A stretch of 48,678 bases of DNA. Source: JADHLJ01 sp038118725. GTDB lineage: Bacteria; Pseudomonadota; Alphaproteobacteria; Thalassobaculales; Thalassobaculaceae. Below are positions 17,884-27,576 of this stretch, one piece after another (position 1 is the stretch's first letter; each line of letters starts with the position of its first letter). Made by a program: the position numbers and the translations under genes. A model generated the notes under the pieces. It saw nothing but the letters and a program-made list of their open reading frames with translations, did no database searches and had not been told where the DNA came from. The stretch is from contig JAYOIK010000033.1 in the NCBI GenBank assembly GCA_038118725.1, positions 1 through 48,678 on the forward strand, in the 5' to 3' direction.

Positions 17884-18002
17884 GCATTGGGGGTGGATCA
17901 TTCCGCCTCCGGTCGGCGATGCACCTTCCATGTTGATTTTCAGCCGCCACGCGGGTTCCCTGATCTCTCGTCCCCTAGTTGTCCTCGTCTCTCGATCGAC
18001 CG

Positions 18003-19719
18003 ATGTCCAGCGCTCTGAACCAAGCCGTCACCGACATCCTTCGCCTACTTGACGCCGGCGAGGCGCGCGAGGCCCTGGCGCGCGTCGACGCGCTGCTGGC
18101 CGAGCATCCGATGGTTCCCGGGCTGTACAATATTCGCGCCGCCGCCCGCGCCGTCCCCGACACGCCACACCCAGCCGTCGATGACCGCCGCCGCGCCGTC
18201 CTGCTGTTTCCCGCGTTTCACCAGGCGCTGTTCAATCTCGCGAACGCGGCTCGTCGATCCGGACAAACCGCCGAGGCCTTGAAGCTGTATGATCGTGTTG
18301 CGCGGATCGCTCCCGGTTTCGCGGGGGGGGCATAACAGCGCCGGCGCGTTGCTGCGTGACGAGGGACATTGGCGAAAGGCCCTTGCCTGTTTCCGGGCCG
18401 CGGCCATGCACGATCCGAGCCATGTCGATGCTCATCTCAATATCGCGAATATTCAGCGCGATCTCGGCGCCTATCCAGCGGCGCGCGCGTCCTACCGACA
18501 CGCCTTGCTTCTCCGCCCTGATCACGGAACGGCCTGGAATCATCTCGGCATCGCCACCCAGGAGGCCGCCGACCGCGCCGGCGCCATCGGCGTTCAGAGA
18601 AGAGCCGTCACCATTGCCCCGAGGGATGTGGAAGCTCATCGTCTTCTCGCCAACCTCAAGCGATACAGCACCGCCGGCGACCCGCATTTGGCGATGCTCC
18701 AGTCCTTGTTGGACGATCCCACGCATGGCCTGGACGACCGGGCCCGACTGCATTTCGCGCTCGGCAAGGCGCATGAGGATCTTGGCGCGATCGACGCGGC
18801 GTTCGATCACTATCGCCAAGGCAACGCGTCCCGGAAATCAGCGCTCGGCTACGAGCTCTCTCAACACGCGACGCTAATGGATAGAGTCAAACGCGCGTTT
18901 CCGACGACGCTCTCGCCGCGCTTGCGGACCCACCCCGAGCCGGCGGTCCGCCCGGTCTTCATCGTCGGGATGCCGCGGTCCGGGACCACGTTGATCGAAC
19001 AGATCCTGGCCGGTCATCCGGATGTCCACGCCGCCGGTGAGTTGCAAGATCTCTCGCGCCTCTCCTATCGATACCTGCCGGGCACGCCGGAAGGTGGTCG
19101 GACGGAGTACCGCTCCGAGGATCTGGCCGAGATACGGCGCGCCTATCTGGATGAGATTGCCAAACTGGCCGCGGGCAAGGCCGTCGTCGTCGACAAGATG
19201 CCCGGAAACTTTCAATGGATCGGGGTCATCCGCGCCGCGCTTCCCGAGGCGAGGATCATCAACACCGACCGCGATCCCCGGGCCGTGGCCTGGTCCCTCT
19301 ATCGTCATTATTTCCCGACAGCGGCTCATGGCTATGCCTACGATCTCGCGGATATCGCGGGGTTCCATGCCCTGTACCGCGATCTCATGGAGTTCTGGGC
19401 GCGGCAGTCACCCGGCGACATCCTCACCCTTGGTTACGAGGCGTTCACCGAGGCCCCGGAGGCCGGCACCCGCGATCTACTGGCTTGGTGCCGCCTGGAA
19501 TGGAGCGACAGCTGCCTGGACTTTCACCGCGCCGAACGACCCGTCAAAACCGCGAGCGCCGCGCAGGTGCGCCGCCCCGTCTATCGCGGCTCCTCGGACG
19601 TCTGGCGACGGTTCGCGCCGAATATCTCGGCGATGCTCGGTGGCGTGGACCCGCTCGGGTTCGGTGATCCGGGCCCAATCCCGACCGATCAGAGCGTTTC
19701 CGACAAAACCCTTTCATAG
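18003..19719 (+). pseudogene. TPR-repeat sulfotransferase, frameshifted at a G8 tract
   Basis: The N-terminal two thirds of the first part is tetratricopeptide repeats (ALARVDALLAEHP, ALKLYDRVARIAP and further copies). The C-terminal half is a PAPS-dependent sulfotransferase domain with the P-loop FIVGMPRSGTTLIEQIL at about 18957-19007 and the downstream INTDRDPRAVAWSLYRHY. The frame breaks at eight G (18323-18330): the first frame ends at a TAA at 18333-18335 while the second frame carries the rest to 19719. Seven G would give one protein of about 571 residues (FAGGHNSAGALL at the junction). So it is a sequencing error, a recent pseudogene or a slippage-controlled gene. The ATG at 18003 is the likeliest start. 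The acceptor substrate is unknown. Confidence 0.85.
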
Positions 19720-20828
19720 AAACCCGCCGCCTTTAGCCCGCCGCCGGTCAAAACGACCACTGTCACCTGGTCGGGCGCGATCAGGCCCGTCGCCGTCAAT
19801 TCATCGAAGGCCGCCGCCGCCGTCGCGCTGGTCGGCTCGGTGAACAAGCCGCCCTTGGCCAGATCGAGCGCCGCCGCGCGGATCCCCTCCTCGGGGATAG
19901 CGACCGTGCCGCCGTTCGAGCGCCGGACGGCCTCAAGCAAGGCTCTCATCCGAAGCGGACGCTTTATCGCGGTTCCCTCGGCGATGGTCGGGGCGAAGTC
20001 GGTTTCGACATGATCACGCGCGCCGGCGCGAAACGCCGCGTCGATGGGCGCGCAATTGGCGGGCTGCGCGACGAAGAGGCGTGGCAGCCGGTCGATCTCT
20101 CCCGCCGCCCGGAGTTCCCGAAATGCCAGGTCACAGCCCAGGACATTGCTGCCGGCGCCGGTCGGGATGATGATGTTGTCCGGGGCCCGAAATCCGAGAT
20201 CCTCCCAAAGCTCATACCCAAGGGTTTTGGTGCCCTGTAGAAAGAACGGATGCCAATTGTGGCTGGCGTAGAACACGCGCTCGGCCATCTCCAGCGCCGC
20301 CGCCTCGGTCGCCTCGCGGGGGCCGGGGATCAGATGCACTTGCGCGCCATGGGCGCCGATCTGCGCGATCTTCGAGGACGAAGTGCTGTCCGGCGCCAGA
20401 ATATGCACCTTTATTCCCGCCGCCGCGCCAAAGGCCGCGACCGCCGCGCCGCCATTGCCGGAACTATCCTCGGCGACCTCGCGCACACCTTGCCGGCGCA
20501 ACAGCGACAACATGACCGACGCGCCGCGATCCTTGAACGAGCCCGACGGGGCGAACCATTCCAGCTTGAACAGCGCCCGATTGTCGCGAAACGAGCGCGG
20601 CACGAGCGGTGTACACCCCTCTCCCAGGCTTACGGGATCGGTGAATTCCACCGGAAAGGCCGCGCGGTAGCGCCATAGCGAGCGCGTGGTCGGGTCGATC
20701 CGATCCCGCGTGATCCCCGGAAGTTCCGAGACCGCCAATGATGTCCGCGCGTCGGAACACCAACGGGCGTCGTCGATTGGATAGGTCGCGCCGCCGACCT
20801 CGTCGATAAGATGCGGTTGCTCCGTCAT
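19689..20828 (-). CDS. Threonine-synthase-like PLP-dependent enzyme (fold type II)
   Basis: A 379-residue protein. The PLP lysine is K99 in SGSFKDRGAS, the phosphate-binding loop is DSSGNGGAAVAAF (about 130-142), and a Gly-rich turn, PTGAGSNVLG, follows. The N-terminus has the threonine-synthase-like SLGEGCTPLVP. It may be a true threonine synthase or one of the related beta-family lyases/dehydratases. No hom or thrB gene is nearby to decide. Its ATG overlaps the stop of the upstream small secreted-protein gene by 4 bp (ATGA), so the two are translationally coupled. Confidence 0.85.
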   Translation of the reverse strand: MTEQPHLIDEVGGATYPIDDARWCSDARTSLAVSELPGITRDRIDPTTRSLWRYRAAFPVEFTDPVSLGEGCTPLVPRSFRDNRALFKLEWFAPSGSFKDRGASVMLSLLRRQGVREVAEDSSGNGGAAVAAFGAAAGIKVHILAPDSTSSSKIAQIGAHGAQVHLIPGPREATEAAALEMAERVFYASHNWHPFFLQGTKTLGYELWEDLGFRAPDNIIIPTGAGSNVLGCDLAFRELRAAGEIDRLPRLFVAQPANCAPIDAAFRAGARDHVETDFAPTIAEGTAIKRPLRMRALLEAVRRSNGGTVAIPEEGIRAAALDLAKGGLFTEPTSATAAAAFDELTATGLIAPDQVTVVVLTGGGLKAAGFYERVLSETL

Positions 20829-21235
20829 TCCGGCACTTTCACCGTAACTTCCTTGCCGCCGCCGCCATGCTTCAGATCAAGGGCGCGGACCGTTACTTCC
20901 TTGGTACCGGAGGGGATTTTCACCTTGCCGAGATAGCGCGTGAAAGGCTGCTCTTGCTCATGGGGATGCAGCAGGACCCGGGTCCCGAGCACCGTCCCGT
21001 CGGGGGCCACCACCTCCCAGGCATTGGCGTAGTGATGCCAACCCTCGTCCTTGTGGCGCACCGTTACCTTGAAACGATAGGAGCCGTCGGAGTCGCGCAC
21101 CACCTCGGCGCCGACCACATCCGCCTTACCGGCCCAGGCCGGACACGCGGCGGCTATCACGAGCGCCGCGAACATGCCGGCGGCCACCTGGACGACGCGG
21201 GTCCGTCCGGTCCATCCCATCAATCCTCGAATCAT
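20825..21235 (-). CDS. Small exported protein of unknown function
   Basis: 136 residues. A signal peptide of about 35 residues has a hydrophobic core AAGMFAALVIAAACPAWA, with likely cleavage after AWA. The remainder is a small beta-rich domain with FKVTVRHKDEGWHHYANAW and a Gly/Lys end, HGGGGKEVTVKVPE. The ATG at 21235 is supported by GGAGAG about 6 nt upstream. It is likely periplasmic. Coupling by a 4-bp overlap to the threonine-synthase-like gene is conserved-looking but unexplained. The His-bearing GWHHY segment suggests, without proof, a ligand or metal site. Confidence 0.75.
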   Translation of the reverse strand: MIRGLMGWTGRTRVVQVAAGMFAALVIAAACPAWAGKADVVGAEVVRDSDGSYRFKVTVRHKDEGWHHYANAWEVVAPDGTVLGTRVLLHPHEQEQPFTRYLGKVKIPSGTKEVTVRALDLKHGGGGKEVTVKVPE

Positions 21236-21459
21236 TAGCTCTCTCCTCAAAGCCGCCACGGCGCCGTTCGCGTGATCGCGCTCGTCTGTAAATCAGACTC
21301 GGGCCGACGGCTGATCCGGTTCATTTCGGGCCGCCGCAACTTGGCTCTCGCATTTGGCATCAAACACAATATATTGTAACCTCAGTGGTCGGGGCACCCA
21401 ATATCGGTTGTAAGACCGGTCCGAGCGCTCCATCAGTCTAACACCGGAAACATGACGGC

Positions 21460-23469
21460 ATGGCGGATCTTTTTCAGAGCAACGCGGCGCGAGCAACCGA
21501 CGACTATTCGGCCAAGGATATCGAGGTGCTCGAGGGTCTGGAGCCGGTTCGGCGGCGCCCCGGCATGTATATCGGCGGTACCGACGAGCGCGCCATGCAC
21601 CATCTGGTCGCCGAGGTGCTGGACAACTCCATGGACGAGGCGGTCGCCGGCCATGCCAGCCGGATCGAGATCGAGCTGGCCGCCGACATGACCGTGACGA
21701 TCCGCGACAATGGCCGCGGCATTCCGATCGACCCGCATCCCAAGTTCAAGGACAAGTCGGCGCTCGAGGTCATCCTCACCACGCTCCACGCGGGCGGTAA
21801 GTTCTCCGACAAGGTCTACAGCACCAGCGGCGGCCTGCATGGTGTCGGAATCTCCGTCGTGAACGCCCTGTCCTCGTTGCTCGAGGTCGAGGTCGCCCGC
21901 GACAAGAAGCTCTTTATCCAATCCTTCGAGCGCGGCGCCTCGCTGGGACCGCTCAAGAACGCGGGCGCGGTCAACAATCGACGCGGCACCACGATCCGCT
22001 TTCGACCGGATACCGAGATCTTCGGCAAGGCGGCGCGGTTTCGCCCCGCCACAATGTACCGTCTGGCCCGTTCCAAGGCCTATCTGTTCAAGGGCGTTGA
22101 GATCCGCTGGTCCTGTGATCCCGCGTTGCTGAAGGCGGGAGACGAGACGCCGGCGTCGGCGGTGCTGCACTATCCCGGCGGTCTGGCGGATTTTCTCGGC
22201 AGCGCGCTCGGCGAGCGGGCGACCATCGGCGGCCAGGCGTTTTCCGGCGATGTCGAGGCCAGCGGCGGCGAGCGGGTGGAATGGGCCATCGCCTGGCCCG
22301 ACGACCGCGACGACGGTTTCCTCAACGCCTATTGCAATACCATTCCGACCTCCAATGGCGGCACCCACGAACAGGGCCTGCGGACCGCCTTGCTGAAGGG
22401 CATCCGGGCCTATGGCGAGCTTTCGGGCAACGCCAAGCGGATCGGCCAGGCCACCGCCGACGACATGATGTCCGGCGCCTGCGTGATGCTGTCGGTCTTC
22501 GTGCGCGATCCACAGTTCCAGGGCCAGACCAAGGAACGCCTGGTCAGCCCGGGCGCGACAAAGCTGGTGGACCAAGCGGTCAAGGATCACTTCGATCATT
22601 GGCTGTCCGGCAACCCGGAACTCGCTAATGCCCTGGTCGACAGCATCGTCGAACGGGCCGAGGACCGGCTCAAGCGCCGCCAGCAAAAAGAAGTCAGCCG
22701 CAAGTCCGCGACCCGCAAGCTGCGCCTGCCCGGCAAGCTGACGGATTGCAGCCGCAACGACGCGGACGGGACCGAGATCTTTCTGGTCGAGGGTGATTCC
22801 GCCGGCGGTTCCGCCAAACAGGCCCGCGATCGCGCGTTCCAGGCCATTCTCCCGCTACGCGGCAAGATCCTTAATGTCGCCAGCGCGTCGAGCGAAAAGC
22901 TGCGCGGCAATCAGGAATTGAACGACCTTGTCCAGGCGCTAGGCTGTGGTTCCGGCGATCGCTATGACGAGGCGGCGCTGCGTTACGAGAAGGTCATCAT
23001 CATGACCGACGCCGATGTCGACGGCGCGCATATCGCCTCGTTGCTGATGACCTACTTCTATCGCGAGCTCCCGAAACTGGTGGAGAACGGGCATCTCTAT
23101 CTTGCCCTGCCGCCGCTTTATCGCATCACCCAGGGCGGCAAGACGCTCTATGCCCGCGACGATGCTCACAAGGACGAATTGATCGCCGAGGAATTCACGG
23201 GACGCGGCAAGATCGAAATCAGCCGCTTCAAGGGCCTCGGCGAGATGCCGCCGGCGCAGTTGAAGACCACGACCATGGACCCGGACAAGCGCGCGCTGCT
23301 CAAGATCCGGGTGCCGCCCGGGGCCAAGGGGGTCACGGTCGACCCCGAGGAGGCCGAGGAACGCAAGCACCTGGACAAGACCGTCGAGACCCTGATGGGC
23401 AAGAAGGCGGAACTCCGCTTCGCCTATATCCAGGAAAACGCCCGCTTCGTGGAGGAGCTGGACGTTTAG
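21460..23469 (+). CDS. parE: DNA topoisomerase IV subunit B
   Basis: A 669-residue ATPase subunit that, with ParC, decatenates daughter chromosomes. GHKL ATPase motifs are EVLDNSMDEA, DNGRGIP (about 83) and GGLHGVGISVVNALS (about 124-138). The TOPRIM domain has EGDSAGG starting at E444 and DADVDGAHI near 517. The end, MGKKAELRFAYIQENA, is ParE-like; GyrB would be about 800 residues. It is transcribed divergently from the exported-protein operon across 224 bp. Confidence 0.96.
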   Translation: MADLFQSNAARATDDYSAKDIEVLEGLEPVRRRPGMYIGGTDERAMHHLVAEVLDNSMDEAVAGHASRIEIELAADMTVTIRDNGRGIPIDPHPKFKDKSALEVILTTLHAGGKFSDKVYSTSGGLHGVGISVVNALSSLLEVEVARDKKLFIQSFERGASLGPLKNAGAVNNRRGTTIRFRPDTEIFGKAARFRPATMYRLARSKAYLFKGVEIRWSCDPALLKAGDETPASAVLHYPGGLADFLGSALGERATIGGQAFSGDVEASGGERVEWAIAWPDDRDDGFLNAYCNTIPTSNGGTHEQGLRTALLKGIRAYGELSGNAKRIGQATADDMMSGACVMLSVFVRDPQFQGQTKERLVSPGATKLVDQAVKDHFDHWLSGNPELANALVDSIVERAEDRLKRRQQKEVSRKSATRKLRLPGKLTDCSRNDADGTEIFLVEGDSAGGSAKQARDRAFQAILPLRGKILNVASASSEKLRGNQELNDLVQALGCGSGDRYDEAALRYEKVIIMTDADVDGAHIASLLMTYFYRELPKLVENGHLYLALPPLYRITQGGKTLYARDDAHKDELIAEEFTGRGKIEISRFKGLGEMPPAQLKTTTMDPDKRALLKIRVPPGAKGVTVDPEEAEERKHLDKTVETLMGKKAELRFAYIQENARFVEELDV

Positions 23470-23515
23470 GGACTAGAGGTTCCTGTCTCCGTTATCGTCG
23501 TCATCCCGCACTCCA

Positions 23516-23622
23516 CCGTCACCCTGGCGAACGGCAGGGCCCAGGTCCGCGCGATTTTCCAACCAAATCCCAATCCATCGGTGCCCGCCCCCGCGAGGCC
23601 CTGCCTTTCGCCAGGGCGACGA
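23516..23622. repeat. REP-like inverted pair a
   Basis: Arm CCGTCACCCTGGCGAACGGC (from 23516) and its imperfect inverse ending in CGCCAGGGCGACGA (23609-23622) flank about 50 bp. It makes up much of the 329-bp gap between parE and the LLM gene; the rest shows only the terminator at 23762. Confidence 0.75.
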
Positions 23623-23761
23623 AAATAGGACGGCAAAAGCCCACACATCCCCGTGGCCCGCGCGGACGCGGAGGTAGCTGATGGACGTGTCGAAATGCAC
23701 TACCAGAGTTCACCGCGTGAGTGTTGTGAACTAGGGCGTTGCGGACATTCAACCAAACGAC

Positions 23762-23790
23762 GGGGCGGTCCCGCTTGGAACCGCCCCTTT
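23762..23790. terminator. Terminator between parE and the LLM monooxygenase gene
   Basis: GGGGCGGTCCC (23762-23772) pairs with GGAACCGCCCC (23777-23787) with one mismatch and loop GCTT, followed by TTT on the plus strand. It is 9 bp from the stop of the minus-strand LLM gene and could serve both directions. Confidence 0.7.
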
Positions 23791-23798
23791 CCTTTCCC

Positions 23799-24905
23799 CT
23801 ACTCCGCCGCGCTGGTCGCGGGGGCGGGTTTCAGGTGCTGGACCTTCGGCATGACCTCCTTGGCCAACATGCCGAGCGAGGTGTGCCAAGCTTCCGGCTG
23901 ATCGGCATAGTCGAAGCCGAAAACCAGAAGACTGCCGAAGCCCCCGACATCGTCGTAGACGGCCTCCAGCTTCTCGGCGACGGTGCTGGGGGAGCCGACC
24001 AGCCAGTTATGCTTGGCGCAGTATTCCGCCGTCACGTCGCTGTCGGGCACATCCGGGTCGTGCTTTAGGAATTCCAGGAAGCCGAAATTGGCGAGCAGCG
24101 GCAGGAAGTATTCCGTCATCATCCTCCCCATCGGGCCCTCGACCGCGAGCTTCCAGGCCTCGGCGTCGGTTTCGGCGACAAAGGTCTCGCGGACCATGCG
24201 CCAATCCGCACGATTTGCCACCCTTCCGCCACGCTTGGCGCCCTCCTCGACGGCCTCCCAATGGCTGCCGACATAGGCCGGGTTGAGATTGAGGCTCATC
24301 GGGATATAGCCGTTCTCGCCCGCCAGCTTGAGCGTATCGGAGCCCTTGGAGAGGCCGGCGACACCGATCGGCGGGTGCGGCTTCTGCACCGGGTAGAGAT
24401 GCGGTTTCAGAAAGCCGAACATCTCGGCCGGCTTGCTGATATGCCAGTACTTGCCCTGGTGATCGAACTCCTCCTCGTCGCCCCAAAGGCGCAGGATGAT
24501 TTCCAGGGCCTCGCGGGTCATCTCGCGGTTCTGACCGGACATGCCGTCGACATTGAACATCGCCCAATCCGAAGGCAGGCCGCTCGCCGCGACACCGAAA
24601 TTCAGCCGTCCCTGGCCGAGGTGATCCATCTGGGCCAGCCGGCTCGCGAGTTCGGCCGGGTTGTGATAGGGCAGCAGGAACCCGCCCAGGCCGAGCCGGA
24701 TGTTCTTGGTTTGCCTGAAACCCTAGACCACGAGAAAGTCCGGCGCGCCATGCGGCTCCCAAGGCGCGGTGTGATGCTCGCCGATCCAGCCTTCCTCATA
24801 GCCGAGTTCATCGGCCCAGCGGATGTTCTGAAGATCGAATTCATAGCCCTCGCGCAGGTCCCGCTCCGGCGGATGGGACGGCATGGTGAAAAATCCGGCT
24901 CTCAT
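23799..24905 (-). pseudogene. LLM-class flavin-dependent monooxygenase with in-frame UAG at codon 61
   Basis: A luciferase-like F420/FMN oxidoreductase resembling limonene-1,2-monooxygenase-type proteins; 368 codons before the final stop. The start at 24905 has GGGAGAAACC just upstream and gives MRAGFFTMPSHPPERD. Codon 61 (24725-24723) is TAG, then the same frame resumes with GFRQTKNIRLGLGGFLLPYH and runs through the whole family fold to 23799. Homologues that I recall have Gln-Ala-Leu-Arg-Gln-Thr here, so CAG to TAG by one transition is likely. Either a pseudogene, a base error or readthrough. The rest is undamaged. It is divergent from the lactonase-like gene. Confidence 0.85.
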
Positions 24906-25097
24906 TGGTTTCTCCCTGATCTGGTTGTTAGCCCCGTATTCAAGGGATCGTCGCACGCGCGTTCCTCCGGCTTCAACCGACAATCGACCATTACCAGCCA
25001 TCTAAACACGAGGCTGATCGCGCGCCGCTTGCCAAGTCCGCCGCCGCGCCCGACCATGGGAGAAACGGTTCAACCCCATCCTATCGGAGACAGTCCC

Positions 25098-26276
25098 GTG
25101 GCCCCATCCTCTTCCAGCAGCGCGACGGCGCCCTTTTACGCCTCGATCGGTTCGGTCCTCACGCGTTACGAGGCGGAACTTGAAAACGCGACCCTGACCG
25201 CGAAGCAGACGCTCGATCTGGAGCTGGATATTCAATACGCCTGGCGGCATCCCCAGCTCCCCGTGTTCTATGTCGCGATCAGCAATGGCGGGCCGGGCAA
25301 AACCGGGAACGAGAACCGGATCATCGCCTGCAAGATCGACGAGACAAGCGGCGAGATCTCTCTGTTCGGACCCGCGCGGGAGCTTCCCTGGCGCCCGCTG
25401 CATCTCTCGCTCGACAGGGAGAACAAGCACCTTCTGGTCGCCTACAACAACCCGAGCGGGGTTACCGTCCACAAGGTCGAGGCCGACGGCACGCTCGGCC
25501 AGGCGGTCCCGCAATCAGACGCCATCGATGTCGGCATCTTCGGCCATCAGGTCATGGTGACGCCGGACGGCGACGCGGCGATCCTGGTTTGCCGGGGCTA
25601 TGACGCCGAGGACGGCAAGGACGAACAGCCCGGCGCGCTCAAGGTCTATGGGCTTGCGGACGGCGTGCTGTCACCCAGGGCCTCGATCGAGCCCAATGGC
25701 GGCTTCGGCTTCGGCGCCCGGCATCTGGACTTTCATCCGACGAAGCCCTGGCTGTTCCTGGGGATCGAGCGGCAGAGCGAACTTCAGGTCTTCGAACTGG
25801 CCGACGGATCGGTCAATCCCGATGCCCTGCACTGCCTCTCCACCCTGGCCGGCCCGAACAATGGTCCGGCGCGCCAGGCGATGTCCGGCATCCACTGTCA
25901 CCCCAAGGGCCATGTGGTCTATGTCTCGAACCGGGCCTATGGGGCCTCGCAGCACGTGCTCGGCGGCGAGGCACCGGAGGGCGAGGACAATATCGCGGTT
26001 TTCTCCATAAACGCGGATTCCGGCAAGCCGACGCCGATCCAGCACGCTCCGACCCACGGGCATTTGCCCCGGACCTTCTCGATCGATGCCTCCGGCCGGA
26101 TGCTGGTCGCGGCGAATTCCGAGCCGACGACGAAGGTAACGCCGGAGGGCGGCGCGCGGGAGGTATCGCTCAGCCTCGTGACCTTCAAGGTCGCCGCCGA
26201 CGGCACCTTGACGGAAACCGGCGTGATGGAATTCCCGGAAAAGGATCAGCGCCTGTTCTGGGCCGGGTTTCTCTGA
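25098..26276 (+). CDS. Lactonase family seven-bladed beta-propeller (6-phosphogluconolactonase-like)
   Basis: About 392 residues. Repeats of a propeller are visible: FYASIGSVLTRYE at the start, GHQVMVTPDGDAAIL, GFGARHLDFHPTKPWLFLG, SGIHCHPKGHVVYVSNRA and LPRTFSIDASGRMLVAANS. This matches the YbhE/PgL lactonase family, which hydrolyses 6-phosphogluconolactone or other lactones. The GTG at 25098 is preferred because GGAGA lies 7 nt upstream; ATG at 25056 is an alternative adding 14 residues without a ribosome-binding site. The divergent LLM monooxygenase suggests a lactone-forming catabolic pair, but this is inference. Confidence 0.85.
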   Translation: MAPSSSSSATAPFYASIGSVLTRYEAELENATLTAKQTLDLELDIQYAWRHPQLPVFYVAISNGGPGKTGNENRIIACKIDETSGEISLFGPARELPWRPLHLSLDRENKHLLVAYNNPSGVTVHKVEADGTLGQAVPQSDAIDVGIFGHQVMVTPDGDAAILVCRGYDAEDGKDEQPGALKVYGLADGVLSPRASIEPNGGFGFGARHLDFHPTKPWLFLGIERQSELQVFELADGSVNPDALHCLSTLAGPNNGPARQAMSGIHCHPKGHVVYVSNRAYGASQHVLGGEAPEGEDNIAVFSINADSGKPTPIQHAPTHGHLPRTFSIDASGRMLVAANSEPTTKVTPEGGAREVSLSLVTFKVAADGTLTETGVMEFPEKDQRLFWAGFL

Positions 26277-26401
26277 GCGCGGCGTGACCCCGCGAAAAGC
26301 CACTCATCAGAACGAAGATGTACAAACCGACGCCCCGGGGCTGGCCCAACCGGCCACCGGGGTAGTAGAACGGAACACCCACAGGAGGAGCGCTTCAATC
26401 C

Positions 26402-27571
26402 ATGAGCATTAACGGAAAAGCCTATATCGCCGGGGTGTATGAACATCCCACGCGAAAGGCGTTCGATAAGTCACTCGCCCAGTTGCACGCCGAGTCCGCG
26501 CTTGGCGCGCTGGCCGACGCGGGCCTCAGCAAGAACGACGTGGACGGCTATTTCTGCGCCGGCGACGTGCCCGGCCTGGGCGCCCTGTCCATGGTCGATT
26601 ACATGGGCCTGAACCTGCGCCACATGGACACCACCGAGAGCGGCGGATCGTCCTATGTGATGCATGTCGGGCACGCCGCCGAGGCGATCGCCATGGGCAA
26701 ATGCTCGGTGGCGCTGATCACGCTGGCCGGACGCCCCCGCGCCGAGGGCATGGCGACGGGAACCGCGCCGCGCAACTATGGCAGCACCTCGCCCGACGTG
26801 GCCTTTGAGTTTCCCTTCGGGCCGACCGTGGTGAACATGTACGCCATGTGCGCGATGCGTCACATGCACGAATACGGCACCACCAGCGAACAGCTCGCCT
26901 GGATCAAGGTCGCCGCCTCGCACCATGCCCAGCACAACGAGCACGCGATGCTGCGCAACGTGGTGACGGTCGAGGAAGTCGTGAACTCGCCGATGATCTC
27001 AGACCCGCTGCATCGGCTCGATTGCTGCGTGATCAGCGACGGCGGCGGCGCGATCATCGTCACCTCTCCGGAAATCGCCAAGTCGCTGAACCGGCCCCTG
27101 GTCAAGGTTCTGGGCGCCGGCGAGTCCCCGAAGACCCAGATGGGAGGCAAGATCGACCTCACCTATTCCGGCGCCATCCGTTCCGGCGCGGCGGCCTTCG
27201 AGGAGGCCAAGGTCAAGCCGGCGGACATGAAATACGCCTCGATCTATGACAGCTTCACGATCACCGTGCTGATGCAGCTCGAGGATCTCGGCTTCTGCGA
27301 AAAGGGCAAGGGCGGCGCCTTTGTCTCCGACGGCAACCTGATCGCTGGCGTCGGCAAGCTGCCGTTCAACACCGATGGCGGCGGGCTCTGCAACAACCAC
27401 CCGGCCAACCGCGGCGGCCTCACCAAGGTGGTCGAGGCGGTGCGTCAGCTGCGCGGGGAGGCCCACCCGGCGGTGCAGGTCGCCAATTGCGATCTGGCGC
27501 TGGCCCACGGCACCGGCGGCTCGCTCGGCACGCGGCATGGCTCCGGCACCGTGATCATGGAAAGGGAGTAA
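26402..27571 (+). CDS. Thiolase-like protein without catalytic cysteines (Ltp2-type)
   Basis: 389 residues of thiolase fold. The nucleophilic Cys position reads TESGGSSY, the GHP motif is replaced by CNNHPAN, and the C-terminal catalytic Cys-Gly site reads LAHGTGGSLG. It therefore cannot do normal thiolysis. The segment SIYDSFTITVLMQLEDLGFC is typical of the SCP-x/Ltp2 group, where such proteins act with a DUF35 OB-fold partner as retro-aldolases in steroid side-chain or related CoA-ester degradation. Exactly such a partner follows 5 bp downstream. The reaction here is inference. A stem-loop (26333-26362) and a rather distant GGAGGAG precede the ATG. Confidence 0.88.
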   Translation: MSINGKAYIAGVYEHPTRKAFDKSLAQLHAESALGALADAGLSKNDVDGYFCAGDVPGLGALSMVDYMGLNLRHMDTTESGGSSYVMHVGHAAEAIAMGKCSVALITLAGRPRAEGMATGTAPRNYGSTSPDVAFEFPFGPTVVNMYAMCAMRHMHEYGTTSEQLAWIKVAASHHAQHNEHAMLRNVVTVEEVVNSPMISDPLHRLDCCVISDGGGAIIVTSPEIAKSLNRPLVKVLGAGESPKTQMGGKIDLTYSGAIRSGAAAFEEAKVKPADMKYASIYDSFTITVLMQLEDLGFCEKGKGGAFVSDGNLIAGVGKLPFNTDGGGLCNNHPANRGGLTKVVEAVRQLRGEAHPAVQVANCDLALAHGTGGSLGTRHGSGTVIMERE

Positions 27572-27576
27572 GAACG

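Noticed and set aside
21367..21376. CAATATATTG palindrome between the exported-protein operon and parE
   Set aside because: It is only 10 bp in an AT-rich promoter region, and no second copy or matching -35/-10 pair was seen.
24261..25055. Possible N-terminal extension of the lactonase-like gene
   Set aside because: It overlaps the LLM gene antisense and is not propeller-like; the family fold starts after about 25100.
26333..26362. GC-rich stem-loop before the thiolase-like gene as a terminator or riboswitch
   Set aside because: The stem has a 3-nt bulge, no T tract follows, and no known riboswitch core is visible.
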